Assembly: GCA_016845105.1 (NCBI GenBank)
Contig: JAERTF010000047.1
Coordinates: forward strand, 1-64,000
DNA length: 64,000 nucleotides
Reading direction: 5' to 3'
Source: Bacteroidota bacterium
GTDB taxonomy: Bacteria; Bacteroidota; Bacteroidia; Bacteroidales; F082
Of this stretch, positions 49,509 to 58,350 are shown piece by piece. Both the position numbers and the translations under genes were made by a program. Position 1 is the stretch's first letter. Each line of letters opens with the position of its first letter. The notes beneath the pieces are model-generated. The model was not told where the DNA came from and did no database searches. It saw only the letters and a program-made list of their open reading frames with translations.

Positions 49509-51113
49509 ATGTCAAAAATTAATCTAAGTGTGTGGAATGTAGAAGATGATAACTTCTGGAATACCACAGGTAAAAAAATTGCTACAAAGAATCTTTGGAT
49601 TTCAATTCCAGCATTGTTATTGGCTTTTGCAGTATGGATAATGTGGAGTATCATCGCCACTAAGATGAAAGCATTTGGATTTAACTTTGGTATGATAACC
49701 ACTGAAATGAATCCGTCTCAGATAACCGAGAAACTTAAAGAAATTAACAGTTTATATTATACTTTGCCTGCAATTGCAGGACTTGCTGGAGCAACACTTC
49801 GTATTCCCAATTCATTTTTAATTGCACTTGGAGGTGGAAGAAACGTAATATTTGTAACAACCCTACTATTGCTAATTCCTGCTATTGGTGTTGGATTTGC
49901 TTTACAAGATGTAAACACCCCTTATATGACGTTTGCAATATATGCAGCTTTATCAGGATTTGGAGGTGGAAACTTCTCATCATCAATGAGTAATATTAGC
50001 TTTTTCTTCCCAAAAAGAATGCAAGGCACGTCGTTGGGGCTTAATGCAGGAATTGGAAATCTGGGTGTTGGTGTTATGCAAAAAACCATCCCATGGATTA
50101 TTGGTTTTTCACTTTTTGGTGCAATTGGAGCTGATGGCAATAAAATTGTTGGTGAAGCCATCTCCGGACTTCAAAATGCAGGATGGGTTTGGGTCCCGGT
50201 TTTAAGTATTGCTACTGTTTCAGCATTCTTGGGTATGAACAATGTAATTACCGGAACACCAAAACTCCCTTCTACAATTCAGGGAATCGGTAAGACCTTG
50301 TATATGATATTACTTGGTCTGGTTGCAGCATTTGTAGGTGCATATTTATTGGTTGGTTTAAAGGTTAATATGTGGATTGTACTTCCTGTAGTAGTGGTTC
50401 TTACATTAATACTCATGAAATTTGCCACACCTGGTGATATAAAGTCAAATCTTAATAAACAGTTTGCCATATTTAGTAATAAGCACACTTGGGTGATGAC
50501 TATTATTTATACAATGACATTTGGATCGTTCATTGGGTTTTCAGCTGCATTCCCAAAATTAAGTCAGGATATATTTGTCTACACTGATGCTAGTGATCCT
50601 TCTTTTATTAATCCCAATGCTCCAAATTTCTTAATGTGGGTATTTTTAGGTCCTGTAATTGGTGCCCTAATACGTCCTATTGGAGGTTGGTTGAGTGATA
50701 AAATAAATAGTGGAGCAAAAGTTACCGCCATTAGTACAATAGCACAAATACTTGCAACTCTTGCCGTTGCATATTTTGTAATTCAAGCCAGGAACAGTGA
50801 TACACCTGAAGCATATTGGTGGCCATTCTTCACCAGTTTTATGGTATTATTTTTAACTACAGGTATTGGTAATGGATCTACATTTAGGAGTATTCCTTAT
50901 ATCTTTAATAAAGAACAGGCTGGTCCCGTATTGGGATGGACTGCAGCAATTGCAGCATATGGTGCTTTTATTATACCAAAAGTATTTGGTCAGCAAATTA
51001 AAAGTGGAACCCCTGAATATGCATTATATGGTTTTGCCATTTACTATTTCGTTTGCTTGATATTAAACTGGTGGTATTATCAAGGACCAAAGGCAGAAAT
51101 TAAGAATCCATAA
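49509..51113 (+). CDS. narK: NarK-family nitrate/nitrite antiporter (NarK2 type)
   Basis: A 534-residue major facilitator protein. The stretch GFGGGNFSSSMSNISFFFPK followed by GLNAGIGNLGVGVMQ is the first nitrate signature of the E. coli NarK/NarK2 type, a nitrate/nitrite antiporter, and the second, GNGSTFRSIPYIF, lies near residue 455. It is in the same orientation as the nar genes. In some bacteria NarK1 and NarK2 are fused; here they are separate genes. Confidence 0.92.
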   Translation: MSKINLSVWNVEDDNFWNTTGKKIATKNLWISIPALLLAFAVWIMWSIIATKMKAFGFNFGMITTEMNPSQITEKLKEINSLYYTLPAIAGLAGATLRIPNSFLIALGGGRNVIFVTTLLLLIPAIGVGFALQDVNTPYMTFAIYAALSGFGGGNFSSSMSNISFFFPKRMQGTSLGLNAGIGNLGVGVMQKTIPWIIGFSLFGAIGADGNKIVGEAISGLQNAGWVWVPVLSIATVSAFLGMNNVITGTPKLPSTIQGIGKTLYMILLGLVAAFVGAYLLVGLKVNMWIVLPVVVVLTLILMKFATPGDIKSNLNKQFAIFSNKHTWVMTIIYTMTFGSFIGFSAAFPKLSQDIFVYTDASDPSFINPNAPNFLMWVFLGPVIGALIRPIGGWLSDKINSGAKVTAISTIAQILATLAVAYFVIQARNSDTPEAYWWPFFTSFMVLFLTTGIGNGSTFRSIPYIFNKEQAGPVLGWTAAIAAYGAFIIPKVFGQQIKSGTPEYALYGFAIYYFVCLILNWWYYQGPKAEIKNP

Positions 51114-51151
51114 TCTTATTTCTTTTAACGATTGGCTAACAAAAATAATTA

Positions 51152-51179
51152 TTGAGTTAAAAGGAATTTTCTAATTTTG
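51152..51179 (+). promoter_or_regulatory. Candidate promoter of the Crp/Fnr gene
   Basis: TTG at 51152-51154 and TAATTTTG at 51172-51179 match the Bacteroidota elements with a 17-base spacer, slightly short. Just downstream the inverted repeat TTCCCA-N7-TGGGAA (51191-51209) lies near the predicted transcript start and could be an operator. Confidence 0.4.
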
Positions 51180-51190
51180 CCATGTTATAC

Positions 51191-51209
51191 TTCCCATAAG
51201 TATTGGGAA
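51191..51209. repeat. Inverted repeat before the Crp/Fnr gene
   Basis: TTCCCA and TGGGAA, separated by seven bases, form a 6-bp dyad 82 bases before the gene. It could be a binding site, a leader hairpin or a weak terminator for the upstream transporter; no long T-run follows directly. Confidence 0.35.
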
Positions 51210-51291
51210 ATGTTTTATGTCTTTTTAACTAAGGGATAGATCATTAGAGTTTTTACCACACCTGCTTCAAGAGGTTAGAATTAGTTATTAT

Positions 51292-51987
51292 ATGAAAAGG
51301 AAGTGCGAAACATGTACACATTATAAGTGTTTTATAAATAAGTATTGCTCAGCTGAGTGGAAACCATTAATTACCTTTCATAAATCCTCAAAAGAATATG
51401 CAGCAGGATCTACAATTTTTTCCGAAGGTGATCCTGTTAAAGGCATATATCAAATATATACCGGTAAAATAAAAGTCGTAACATCCTTTAACGGTGATAA
51501 AGAACGTATTGTGAGATTGGCAAAGTCAGAAGAACTACTTGGACATAGAGGTTTAGGAGGAAGTATGATTTATCCGGTTACGGCCATAGCAATAGAGGAT
51601 TCCCAAGTTACTTTTATCCCCATCGATATATTCTATAGTGCAATAAAATCAAATCCGGAGTTTTCCTTTCAATTATTAATGTTTTATGCAGATGAGTTTA
51701 AGGCAACCGAAAGACGTATGAAGTTGATGTCGTCTATGTCGGCAAGGGAAAAAGTTGCCGTTGCAATTCTTACAATTGTAAATGCATTTGGATTTGATAA
51801 TGATGACAAAAGCTTGCTAAACTATACTCCAACACGAAAAGATATTGCTAGTATAGCAGGTACTACTTATGAAACTGTTATTAGAGTACTAAGTAATTTA
51901 GAGAAATCAAATATTATTGTTCAAGAAGGTAAGGCTATACGTGTTCTTGATCTTGATTACCTTAAATCACTTTGCGAAATGGATTAA
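51292..51987 (+). CDS. Crp/Fnr-family regulator with N-terminal cysteine cluster
   Basis: A 231-residue regulator. Four cysteines at 5, 8, 13 and 19 (CETCTHYKC and YCSAEW) resemble the N-terminal iron-sulfur ligands of FNR. A cyclic-nucleotide-type beta-roll (about 30-140), the dimer helix and a C-terminal winged helix (about 175-215) with TRKDIASIAGTTYETVIRVLSNLEK follow. The recognition helix has E..xIR, close to the E-x-x-S-R of FNR. It closes the nitrate locus and is the likely oxygen-sensing activator. Cluster binding is inferred, as only the cysteines are visible. Confidence 0.88.
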   Translation: MKRKCETCTHYKCFINKYCSAEWKPLITFHKSSKEYAAGSTIFSEGDPVKGIYQIYTGKIKVVTSFNGDKERIVRLAKSEELLGHRGLGGSMIYPVTAIAIEDSQVTFIPIDIFYSAIKSNPEFSFQLLMFYADEFKATERRMKLMSSMSAREKVAVAILTIVNAFGFDNDDKSLLNYTPTRKDIASIAGTTYETVIRVLSNLEKSNIIVQEGKAIRVLDLDYLKSLCEMD

Positions 51988-52006
51988 AACCAACCCGAAG
52001 TTTATT

Positions 52007-54508
52007 TTACAACTCTTCTCCATCGCCACCGTTACCTGATGATCTTCTACTCATTTTATAATTATTAAATCTATATGAAAGAGTTACCATAAACAATGGT
52101 GATTTTGGAGTATAACTATACTCATTATAAAAATCTCTACCCGATGAAGTATTCTCTCTTAAAGCCGTTCCAAGTATATCTCTTGCCTGAAAATTAGCAG
52201 TTAGCTTTCTTTCAAGAAAACTTAATTTAAAAGCTCCATCTACAGTATAAAAACCTGTGCTTTTACCTTGTGCAGTTACAGTTTCACTATTATACCGATA
52301 GCTAATTTGTAGCTGTCCATTTTTCCACAAACGGAATGTATTGTTAAGTCTCGAATTCCAGTTTGTTGATTCACGGTTAAAATCATCTTCATATAATGAA
52401 CCTACTATTTGATAGTTATAAAGGTTGCCACTTATATCCATATCCCACCATTTCGTAATTCCCAAATTTGCCATTGCTTCCAACCCCAACGAATAGTCTT
52501 TACCAACATTTTCAATGGTATTTAGCATAACATTTTCTGTATAAACATAAGATATCCTCTCAGTTTTATTATTTGTAACACGATAATATCCTTCAAGTGA
52601 TATTTGGTTTTCCCCTAACTTAATTAGATACCCTGCATCATATGAATCAACGTATTCAGGCTTAAGGTTTGGATTTCCCCGACGTACATTATACTCATCC
52701 TGCCATGTTATAAATGGCTCCAGTTCCCAACCTCTGGGTCGGTTAATTCGTCGACTATAGCTTGCCATTAACTGGTGATCCTTTGGTAATGAGTAGGATA
52801 AATGGATGGTAGGAAACAAATCCCAGCGGTCTATTACAAAATCATCCTCATTTGTTGTTGATACTTTTCTATCGGTATACTCAGTTCTCAATCCTGCCTG
52901 ATACCCTAAGTTTCCTAGATAACCGGCATACAATGAATAAGCTGCAAATATATTTCTGTAGTAATTGGTGTTGTTACTGTATTCAGGCACAAGCTCAAGT
53001 TCATTGGTTTCAACATTAAAAAGCCAGAGTGCAGTTTCATCGGCACTGCGTCCTCTGCGATATTGTAGTCCGGCTTCAAATTTATCTTTTTTACCAACCG
53101 GAAGTGTATAATCAGTCTTTAAGTTCATCATCTCACCTGGGCCGTTTTCAATACTCTTTCTTCCACCAATAAGAATATTATCAAGGTTGCGGAGCTCGTT
53201 AATTGTAGTTTCATCGCCTCCTCTGTTACGGTAGTTAAACTCAAATTTCAATGAATGTTGTACAGATGCCTTCATCATTTTTGCACGGGCCATATTACCA
53301 GCCTTACCCTGTCCTGGAGTTTTTCCTTGCGGTGACTTCTTAGGTTGATCTTTTTTAAAATCATGCTGATAAACACCATCCAGAGCAAAATAGTCGCCAC
53401 CACGGGTTGTTTTATCGTAGCTATTATAAGTAGTTAATGATGTTTCTGGAAGTGTGTAATTATTGTAAAGCAATGTTGAATGATTCGACATATCCCATGT
53501 TCCATATCTTCCCGAAAGGGAGAAATAATCATTTTTTGTTGGATTGTACTCAATTCCTGCTCTAATACTGTTTCTGTCAAAGGCCCTTTCTGTTTCACCT
53601 TCTGAATTTACAAAAAAAGAAGTGTCCTCAGAAATTGTCTGTCTGTTGCTAATCATATCACCAGGTCGAGTACGTTTATTATAATTCGCACCAAACATAA
53701 AATTCACTTTATTCAAGCGATAGCTCAATTGCAGATCACCTCCATATTGATCGTAAGTTCCAGCATTTAGATTTACAATACCACTTAACCCATCTAGGTA
53801 ATTCTTTTTTGTGATAATATTTATTATTCCTGTTGCTCCATCCGGCTCATATTTAACCGAAGGATTGGTAATAATCTCAATATTCTCAATACTACTCGAA
53901 GGAATCTGACGTAAAGCATCACTTGGATCAAGAATTGTAGGTTTTCCATCAATTAACACTGTAAACCCTGTGCTTCCTCTTAATGAAACATTACCTTCAA
54001 TATCAACTTGTACAGAAGGAACGTTTTCCAATATATCAACGGCAGTGCCAGCTTCCGCTGTAAGTTGTTTATCAACATTGATTACTTTTTTATCTATCTT
54101 AAACTGAATAGGTTCTCTTCTGGCCACAACCTCAACTTCGCCAAGTTTTTTTGAGTCAGATTCGAGAAAAATATTTCCCAAGTTAATGTTCGAATTATCT
54201 TCATTAACTTTAAACAGATCTGTTCTGCTCTCCTTTAGACCGATGAAAGTAATAACTAAATAATACGACCCTACCTCAGGTCGGTCAATTTTAAAATGCC
54301 CCAGATAATCCGTAATTGACCCTGTTATTAGGTTATCAGATTCCGCCTCATATAAAGCAACAGTGGCATATTCAATGGGTTTATTGTTTTCACTTTCGAC
54401 TATAGTACCCTTAATTTTACCCTTGGGTGCAAGAACATCGGTTTTACCTATTCCGGAAAAATAAGTTACTAGTATAGTGACAATGGTAAGTATTATTTTG
54501 TTTTGCAT
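52007..54508 (-). CDS. TonB-dependent receptor with outer-membrane beta-barrel family domain
   Basis: An 833-residue receptor. A signal peptide (about 1-24) is followed by a carboxypeptidase-regulatory-like domain (KGTIVESENNKPIEYATVALY), a plug (about 125-240, with VPSVQVDIEGNVSLRGSTGFTVLIDGKP) and a barrel of the PF14905-like type ending FMVTLSYRF plus a short tail of about 20 residues. The substrate is unknown. It is 111 bases from the CotH gene start region in the same direction but lacks an obvious functional link. Confidence 0.88.
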   Translation of the reverse strand: MQNKIILTIVTILVTYFSGIGKTDVLAPKGKIKGTIVESENNKPIEYATVALYEAESDNLITGSITDYLGHFKIDRPEVGSYYLVITFIGLKESRTDLFKVNEDNSNINLGNIFLESDSKKLGEVEVVARREPIQFKIDKKVINVDKQLTAEAGTAVDILENVPSVQVDIEGNVSLRGSTGFTVLIDGKPTILDPSDALRQIPSSSIENIEIITNPSVKYEPDGATGIINIITKKNYLDGLSGIVNLNAGTYDQYGGDLQLSYRLNKVNFMFGANYNKRTRPGDMISNRQTISEDTSFFVNSEGETERAFDRNSIRAGIEYNPTKNDYFSLSGRYGTWDMSNHSTLLYNNYTLPETSLTTYNSYDKTTRGGDYFALDGVYQHDFKKDQPKKSPQGKTPGQGKAGNMARAKMMKASVQHSLKFEFNYRNRGGDETTINELRNLDNILIGGRKSIENGPGEMMNLKTDYTLPVGKKDKFEAGLQYRRGRSADETALWLFNVETNELELVPEYSNNTNYYRNIFAAYSLYAGYLGNLGYQAGLRTEYTDRKVSTTNEDDFVIDRWDLFPTIHLSYSLPKDHQLMASYSRRINRPRGWELEPFITWQDEYNVRRGNPNLKPEYVDSYDAGYLIKLGENQISLEGYYRVTNNKTERISYVYTENVMLNTIENVGKDYSLGLEAMANLGITKWWDMDISGNLYNYQIVGSLYEDDFNRESTNWNSRLNNTFRLWKNGQLQISYRYNSETVTAQGKSTGFYTVDGAFKLSFLERKLTANFQARDILGTALRENTSSGRDFYNEYSYTPKSPLFMVTLSYRFNNYKMSRRSSGNGGDGEEL

Positions 54509-54619
54509 AATTCTAAAAAAAAGTCCGCAAAGATGCGAAATATTTACAATACACTTTAGACAAACTGAAGAAGTCTTTTATTCCAAACTAATAACAATAA
54601 AATCACAGAATTGTTTTAG

Positions 54620-55999
54620 CTAGTTTAAATATAGCAATACTGCATTGTTTCTTGATTGCACATGTGTATTTAAAGCAGATATTGCCATATCAAAAGCGTT
54701 ATCACTGCTGAGGAAAGTATAACCGTATTCTTCAGTATATGCATAATCCTTTAACAGGTTATAATATTCACTGTAAGCACTTTGCATTTCTGTCGGAATA
54801 AAAACATCTGCAATGAACTGTGATGTATATGAACGATACACTTGTTCATAATCTTCATCATCCATTAGATATCTTATAAGAGGCCAGTTGTTTCCTACTT
54901 CATCTAAACTTAAACTTAGCGCTCCTCCCTGCTTTCCATATTGTAACGATTCATTATTATCCCAGGGTATCCATAGTAGTTTTTCATTATCTGGGTTATT
55001 ATATAGATAGTAATTATGTGACATGATACCATAAGTATCCCAGTTTTGCATAACAGTATTTGCAGCAAGCCATTTTAAATACTGGTCAACATTAAATATG
55101 CTTTCAAGATTTGATTTCCATTGGTCAACATTATTGACTCTATCGGAACTATTGATAACTTCATATAATGTTGTTACATCGGAATAATCATTTTCATCTT
55201 CGTTGGTTTTCTTCTCCATCTCATCATCATTATAGGTTCCCTGAGCAAATGTAGCTGCATCACCATCAGGCTTGTATAGGTTTCCATTGTTATTGCTTAG
55301 CTGACTTTCCAGAACCGTATCGTCAACCTCTTCAACAATAGTATATACCCCAAAGTACTGAGGTCCTGAACCATAATCAATATAAACAACACAAAATGCT
55401 GTTTGTGCCGATACCAATCCAAAGTTTCGGAATAAGTCTGCACCAACTTTTTCACGCAACAATGAGGCGTCATCAAAATTATTATTTAGGTTTAATTGCC
55501 TAAAACCATAGAACCTCTGATTGGTAATAGCTGGGTAATCTTCTTCAAACTGATCAAAATCAAGTTTAAAAGATAACTTATTGTTACCTGAATTATAGGC
55601 AGATATTAGGCTTGAATTACCCTTATACCTGATCCCAACATTATACCACTCAGTATCATTAAAATTAAATGAGCATGGTACCCAAACCGGGTCAAAATCC
55701 ACTGTAGAAACTCCTCCTCCAGGTCCTCCTGGTCCACCTCCTGATGATCCAATATTTGCATCCAGATCCTCATCCATACTCGACCAATTATCACTACTAA
55801 TTTTTATATCGAACCGTAATACAGCATTTTGCTCAAATACTACAGAATAATCAGGGTTTGTTGTAACACCATGTGTGGTTTCGTCCCAGTCGGAGTAATC
55901 ATTATTATCAATTATTTCATTAAGATTATCCTTACGGCATCCCAATATTACAATAATTATAAGGCCCAGTATAACAGTATTATATCTTGTTTTATACAT
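54620..55999 (-). CDS. CotH-kinase-family lipoprotein
   Basis: A 459-residue lipoprotein (lipobox VILGC, Cys21), so it is periplasmic or at the surface. The CotH domain runs from about 62 to 440, with VGIRYKGNSSLI (the strand holding the nucleotide-binding lysine), LREKVGADLFRNFGL and WIPWDNNESL (metal-binding acidic residues). CotH proteins are atypical secreted protein kinases. A Gly/Pro linker (GGGPGGPGGG) sits near residue 90. It is the last gene of the VTC-DUF4956-DUF2490-CotH operon, four bases after DUF2490. Kinase activity here is inferred from family knowledge. Confidence 0.9.
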   Translation of the reverse strand: MYKTRYNTVILGLIIIVILGCRKDNLNEIIDNNDYSDWDETTHGVTTNPDYSVVFEQNAVLRFDIKISSDNWSSMDEDLDANIGSSGGGPGGPGGGVSTVDFDPVWVPCSFNFNDTEWYNVGIRYKGNSSLISAYNSGNNKLSFKLDFDQFEEDYPAITNQRFYGFRQLNLNNNFDDASLLREKVGADLFRNFGLVSAQTAFCVVYIDYGSGPQYFGVYTIVEEVDDTVLESQLSNNNGNLYKPDGDAATFAQGTYNDDEMEKKTNEDENDYSDVTTLYEVINSSDRVNNVDQWKSNLESIFNVDQYLKWLAANTVMQNWDTYGIMSHNYYLYNNPDNEKLLWIPWDNNESLQYGKQGGALSLSLDEVGNNWPLIRYLMDDEDYEQVYRSYTSQFIADVFIPTEMQSAYSEYYNLLKDYAYTEEYGYTFLSSDNAFDMAISALNTHVQSRNNAVLLYLN

Positions 56000-56003
56000 A
56001 ATT

Positions 56004-56690
56004 CTAGAATTTTAGTTTATAACCTATACTTATTATATGTTTGTTCTTGTACTTCTGTAGGTAGTAATCCAACTTATAACTAACTTCCAGGAAGTTCTTT
56101 TTAAAAAGCTTATAATCAACACCTACACCATAACGCACCTTGTACATATCACCGCTAGATAATTGATGAAACAATTCAGCACCAACTACCGGAGTAAATT
56201 TACATTTGGGAATATCATACTCTACCAATGCTTTATATCGAAGGAAGTTATCATCAGCGTCATCATCAGCATAGTTTGTATAGCTTACTTTAAGGGCTGG
56301 TTTAAAATCATTAAATTTCTTCTTAAGAGTTGCACTAAACTCATATCTATGCAAGTATTCTGTACTTTTAGTTGTACGTGGATTGATAATAAATCTATAT
56401 CCACCTCCAATGGTTAGATATTTAATAGGTTTATACTTGAGCTCTGTTTCCAACAAATATCTATCTATCGAAAAGTCATCTTTAAGCCTTACCTCAGGTA
56501 CTACATTAAGCTTGAAATTTTTAGCAAGTTTAATTGTTGATTTGAAATAGGTCCTATATTCGAACTCATTCTCAACACTATTATCAACCTCTTGTGATCT
56601 AACCAGTTGCCCTGAAAACAACAGCATTAGTATAGTTCCCGCAGTTAGTATTTTTCCAAATCGTTCCATATTATTTATCATTTTTACCAT
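56004..56690 (-). CDS. DUF2490-family outer-membrane protein
   Basis: A 228-residue barrel-like protein with a signal peptide and alternating strands ending in a terminal aromatic-rich ISIGYKLKF, matching DUF2490. Two starts are possible: 56690, overlapping the upstream gene by 20 bases, or the ATG at 56669, which puts a clean signal peptide (MERFGKILTAGTILMLLFSG) at the N-terminus and leaves a one-base gap. Function is unknown; an outer-membrane partner of the VTC/DUF4956 pair is inferred from position. Confidence 0.82.
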   Translation of the reverse strand: MVKMINNMERFGKILTAGTILMLLFSGQLVRSQEVDNSVENEFEYRTYFKSTIKLAKNFKLNVVPEVRLKDDFSIDRYLLETELKYKPIKYLTIGGGYRFIINPRTTKSTEYLHRYEFSATLKKKFNDFKPALKVSYTNYADDDADDNFLRYKALVEYDIPKCKFTPVVGAELFHQLSSGDMYKVRYGVGVDYKLFKKNFLEVSYKLDYYLQKYKNKHIISIGYKLKF

Positions 56691-57369
56691 TTACATTGAA
56701 ATAAAGTCTGATTATTGCAATATCCTTTAGGAAATCAATCTTTTTTATTTCATACCTACTAATATTTATACCTGTTCTTGCTTTTAAATCAGCCAATAAG
56801 ATCTCATCGCTTTCCGTATGTATATTCTCTATTTTTTCATAAATCAATTTAACTGACTGTTCTTGTTTCAGCATTAATCTTTCTTCAAGAATCCATAATC
56901 CAAAAACTATTGCAGCATTTGTAAATATTAGCTCAGCGTAACTTACCTTTTTATTGGAAAGTGCATTTATCACTGAAATACCTATTACCACAAACAAGTA
57001 TGTCATTTCTTTAATTGGTATGGCATTAGTACGATATCTGATTATGCCAAATATTGCAAACAATCCCAGAGCAAAACCCAGTTCAAGTTTTACGTTGTTC
57101 AACAATGAACTTAGGAAAAAAACTATTACACCTATGGCCAGATAACTAAAGTAAAAGTCTTTTCGTTGACTATTTTTAGAGTACATATAGTGCACTACAA
57201 TGAATATTAAAGCTGTATTCAGAGAGAATCTCACCAACAGTTCGGAGAAATCACCCAGGTTTATAATCTTAATTCCCAGAAAACGCAATTTATCTTCCCA
57301 GGTTAATACTTCTGTTGATGTTTCAGGAATAATATTTAATATATCGATCATAATGTTTGCTGCTGTCAT
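56671..57369 (-). CDS. DUF4956-family membrane protein
   Basis: A 232-residue inner-membrane protein with four or five helices (about 46-64, 72-90, 95-130, 145-165) and a soluble C-terminal domain. The core FGIIRYRTNAIPIKEMTYLFVV is the DUF4956 hallmark. The family commonly sits beside VTC polyphosphate polymerase genes, so a role in polyphosphate synthesis or transfer across the membrane is inferred. Three bases separate it from the VTC gene and it overlaps the DUF2490 gene. Confidence 0.88.
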   Translation of the reverse strand: MTAANIMIDILNIIPETSTEVLTWEDKLRFLGIKIINLGDFSELLVRFSLNTALIFIVVHYMYSKNSQRKDFYFSYLAIGVIVFFLSSLLNNVKLELGFALGLFAIFGIIRYRTNAIPIKEMTYLFVVIGISVINALSNKKVSYAELIFTNAAIVFGLWILEERLMLKQEQSVKLIYEKIENIHTESDEILLADLKARTGINISRYEIKKIDFLKDIAIIRLYFNVNGKNDK

Positions 57370-57372
57370 GTC

Positions 57373-58155
57373 TTATATATATAATGTTTTACTTATGTTA
57401 ATTACCTTTTCAATTCTTCTGATTTTCTTCTTGAAACTATTCCTTTTTATTGTATTATCAGTTACCGTTCTGCCGATACAATATTTGCTGAATCCATTTG
57501 CCTTAATTCTATGATCTCTCAATGCAATTAAAAGTGGTGAGCTTTGCTTTCCATCTGACTTAACCTCTACAATTACAAGGCTACCCATATCAACAGAATT
57601 GCTATTATATTCATACTTGATATTCAAATCTATGGTGCATCGCTCATTAAAGTTTTTATTTACCAGAGTTAAACGAGTAAAACTGTTTTGTAAAGAGACA
57701 TTCAATGAATCCGAATTATATGGAGTCCTCATCCTTATAAATAGATCTTCCTTTTCCGAAAAACTATTATTGATCAAATTGGTTCTAATCCTTTTTTTAC
57801 TAGTTCTACCTTTATTACTCTTAAACTTCACTTCCAGAAATCCAATGCCTGAAATCAAATATTGTCGTTTTCGTACCTTATACCTGTTTAATTTTCCATT
57901 GTGATGGTCTATAAACATGTCATTATCTTCTGTGTCGTAATATGTAGTTGAATATGGCATACTGCTATGACCATCAATATTGAGCACAAAGTAACTATCA
58001 CTAATAGCAACAAGTATTGATTGTAAATTTTCAATTGCAAACCAATACTTACGGTCAATTCTGTTCATTAGTTTAACCTTGTCCATATCATCCAATAGTA
58101 TTGGCTCAAAAAAATCCATACTGAGTGTTTCTGACTTTATCGCTTCCATGGTCAT
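57373..58155 (-). CDS. VTC-domain polyphosphate polymerase
   Basis: A 260-residue protein with the VTC tunnel fold (related to CYTH/TTM enzymes). Basic residues expected to line the active tunnel are visible: RKYWF (Arg35, Lys36), RYKVRKRQY (91-99), LEVKFKSNKGRTSKKRIR (108-124) and a final CIGRTV near residue 232; acidic metal sites include VEVKSDG near 198. In yeast the VTC4 domain makes polyphosphate from ATP; bacterial members are expected to do the same. It is first in a four-gene operon, with a 195-base leader containing two palindromes. Confidence 0.9.
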   Translation of the reverse strand: MTMEAIKSETLSMDFFEPILLDDMDKVKLMNRIDRKYWFAIENLQSILVAISDSYFVLNIDGHSSMPYSTTYYDTEDNDMFIDHHNGKLNRYKVRKRQYLISGIGFLEVKFKSNKGRTSKKRIRTNLINNSFSEKEDLFIRMRTPYNSDSLNVSLQNSFTRLTLVNKNFNERCTIDLNIKYEYNSNSVDMGSLVIVEVKSDGKQSSPLLIALRDHRIKANGFSKYCIGRTVTDNTIKRNSFKKKIRRIEKVINISKTLYI

Positions 58156-58200
58156 ATAATTTTATGCTACAAATAAATAGCTAAATAAGTGTGTCTACAA

Positions 58201-58228
58201 ATGAAATCAATGTATACAGGGATTTCAT
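58201..58228. repeat. 8-bp inverted repeat before the VTC operon
   Basis: ATGAAATC at 58201-58208 and GATTTCAT at 58221-58228, spaced by 12 bases, lie 46-73 bases upstream of the VTC start codon. It is a candidate operator or leader hairpin. Confidence 0.4.
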
Positions 58229-58310
58229 CAATATAAAGATCAAAATGACCAATCTTTATTTTCAATTATTGTTAGAGAATAAAGGGAATCGCTGAGAAAT
58301 AGCAACCATA

Positions 58311-58330
58311 TATCTATTTCGAAATAGATA
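58311..58330. promoter_or_regulatory. Perfect 20-bp palindrome upstream of the VTC operon
   Basis: TATCTATTTCGAAATAGATA is identical to its reverse complement. It lies just after the response-regulator gene stop (58351) and 156 bases before the VTC start. A loopless perfect dyad suits a dimeric DNA-binding protein better than a terminator. It is not the direct-repeat pattern expected for LytTR regulators. Confidence 0.5.
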
Positions 58331-58350
58331 AATAAAGACCTGTGGTAGGT

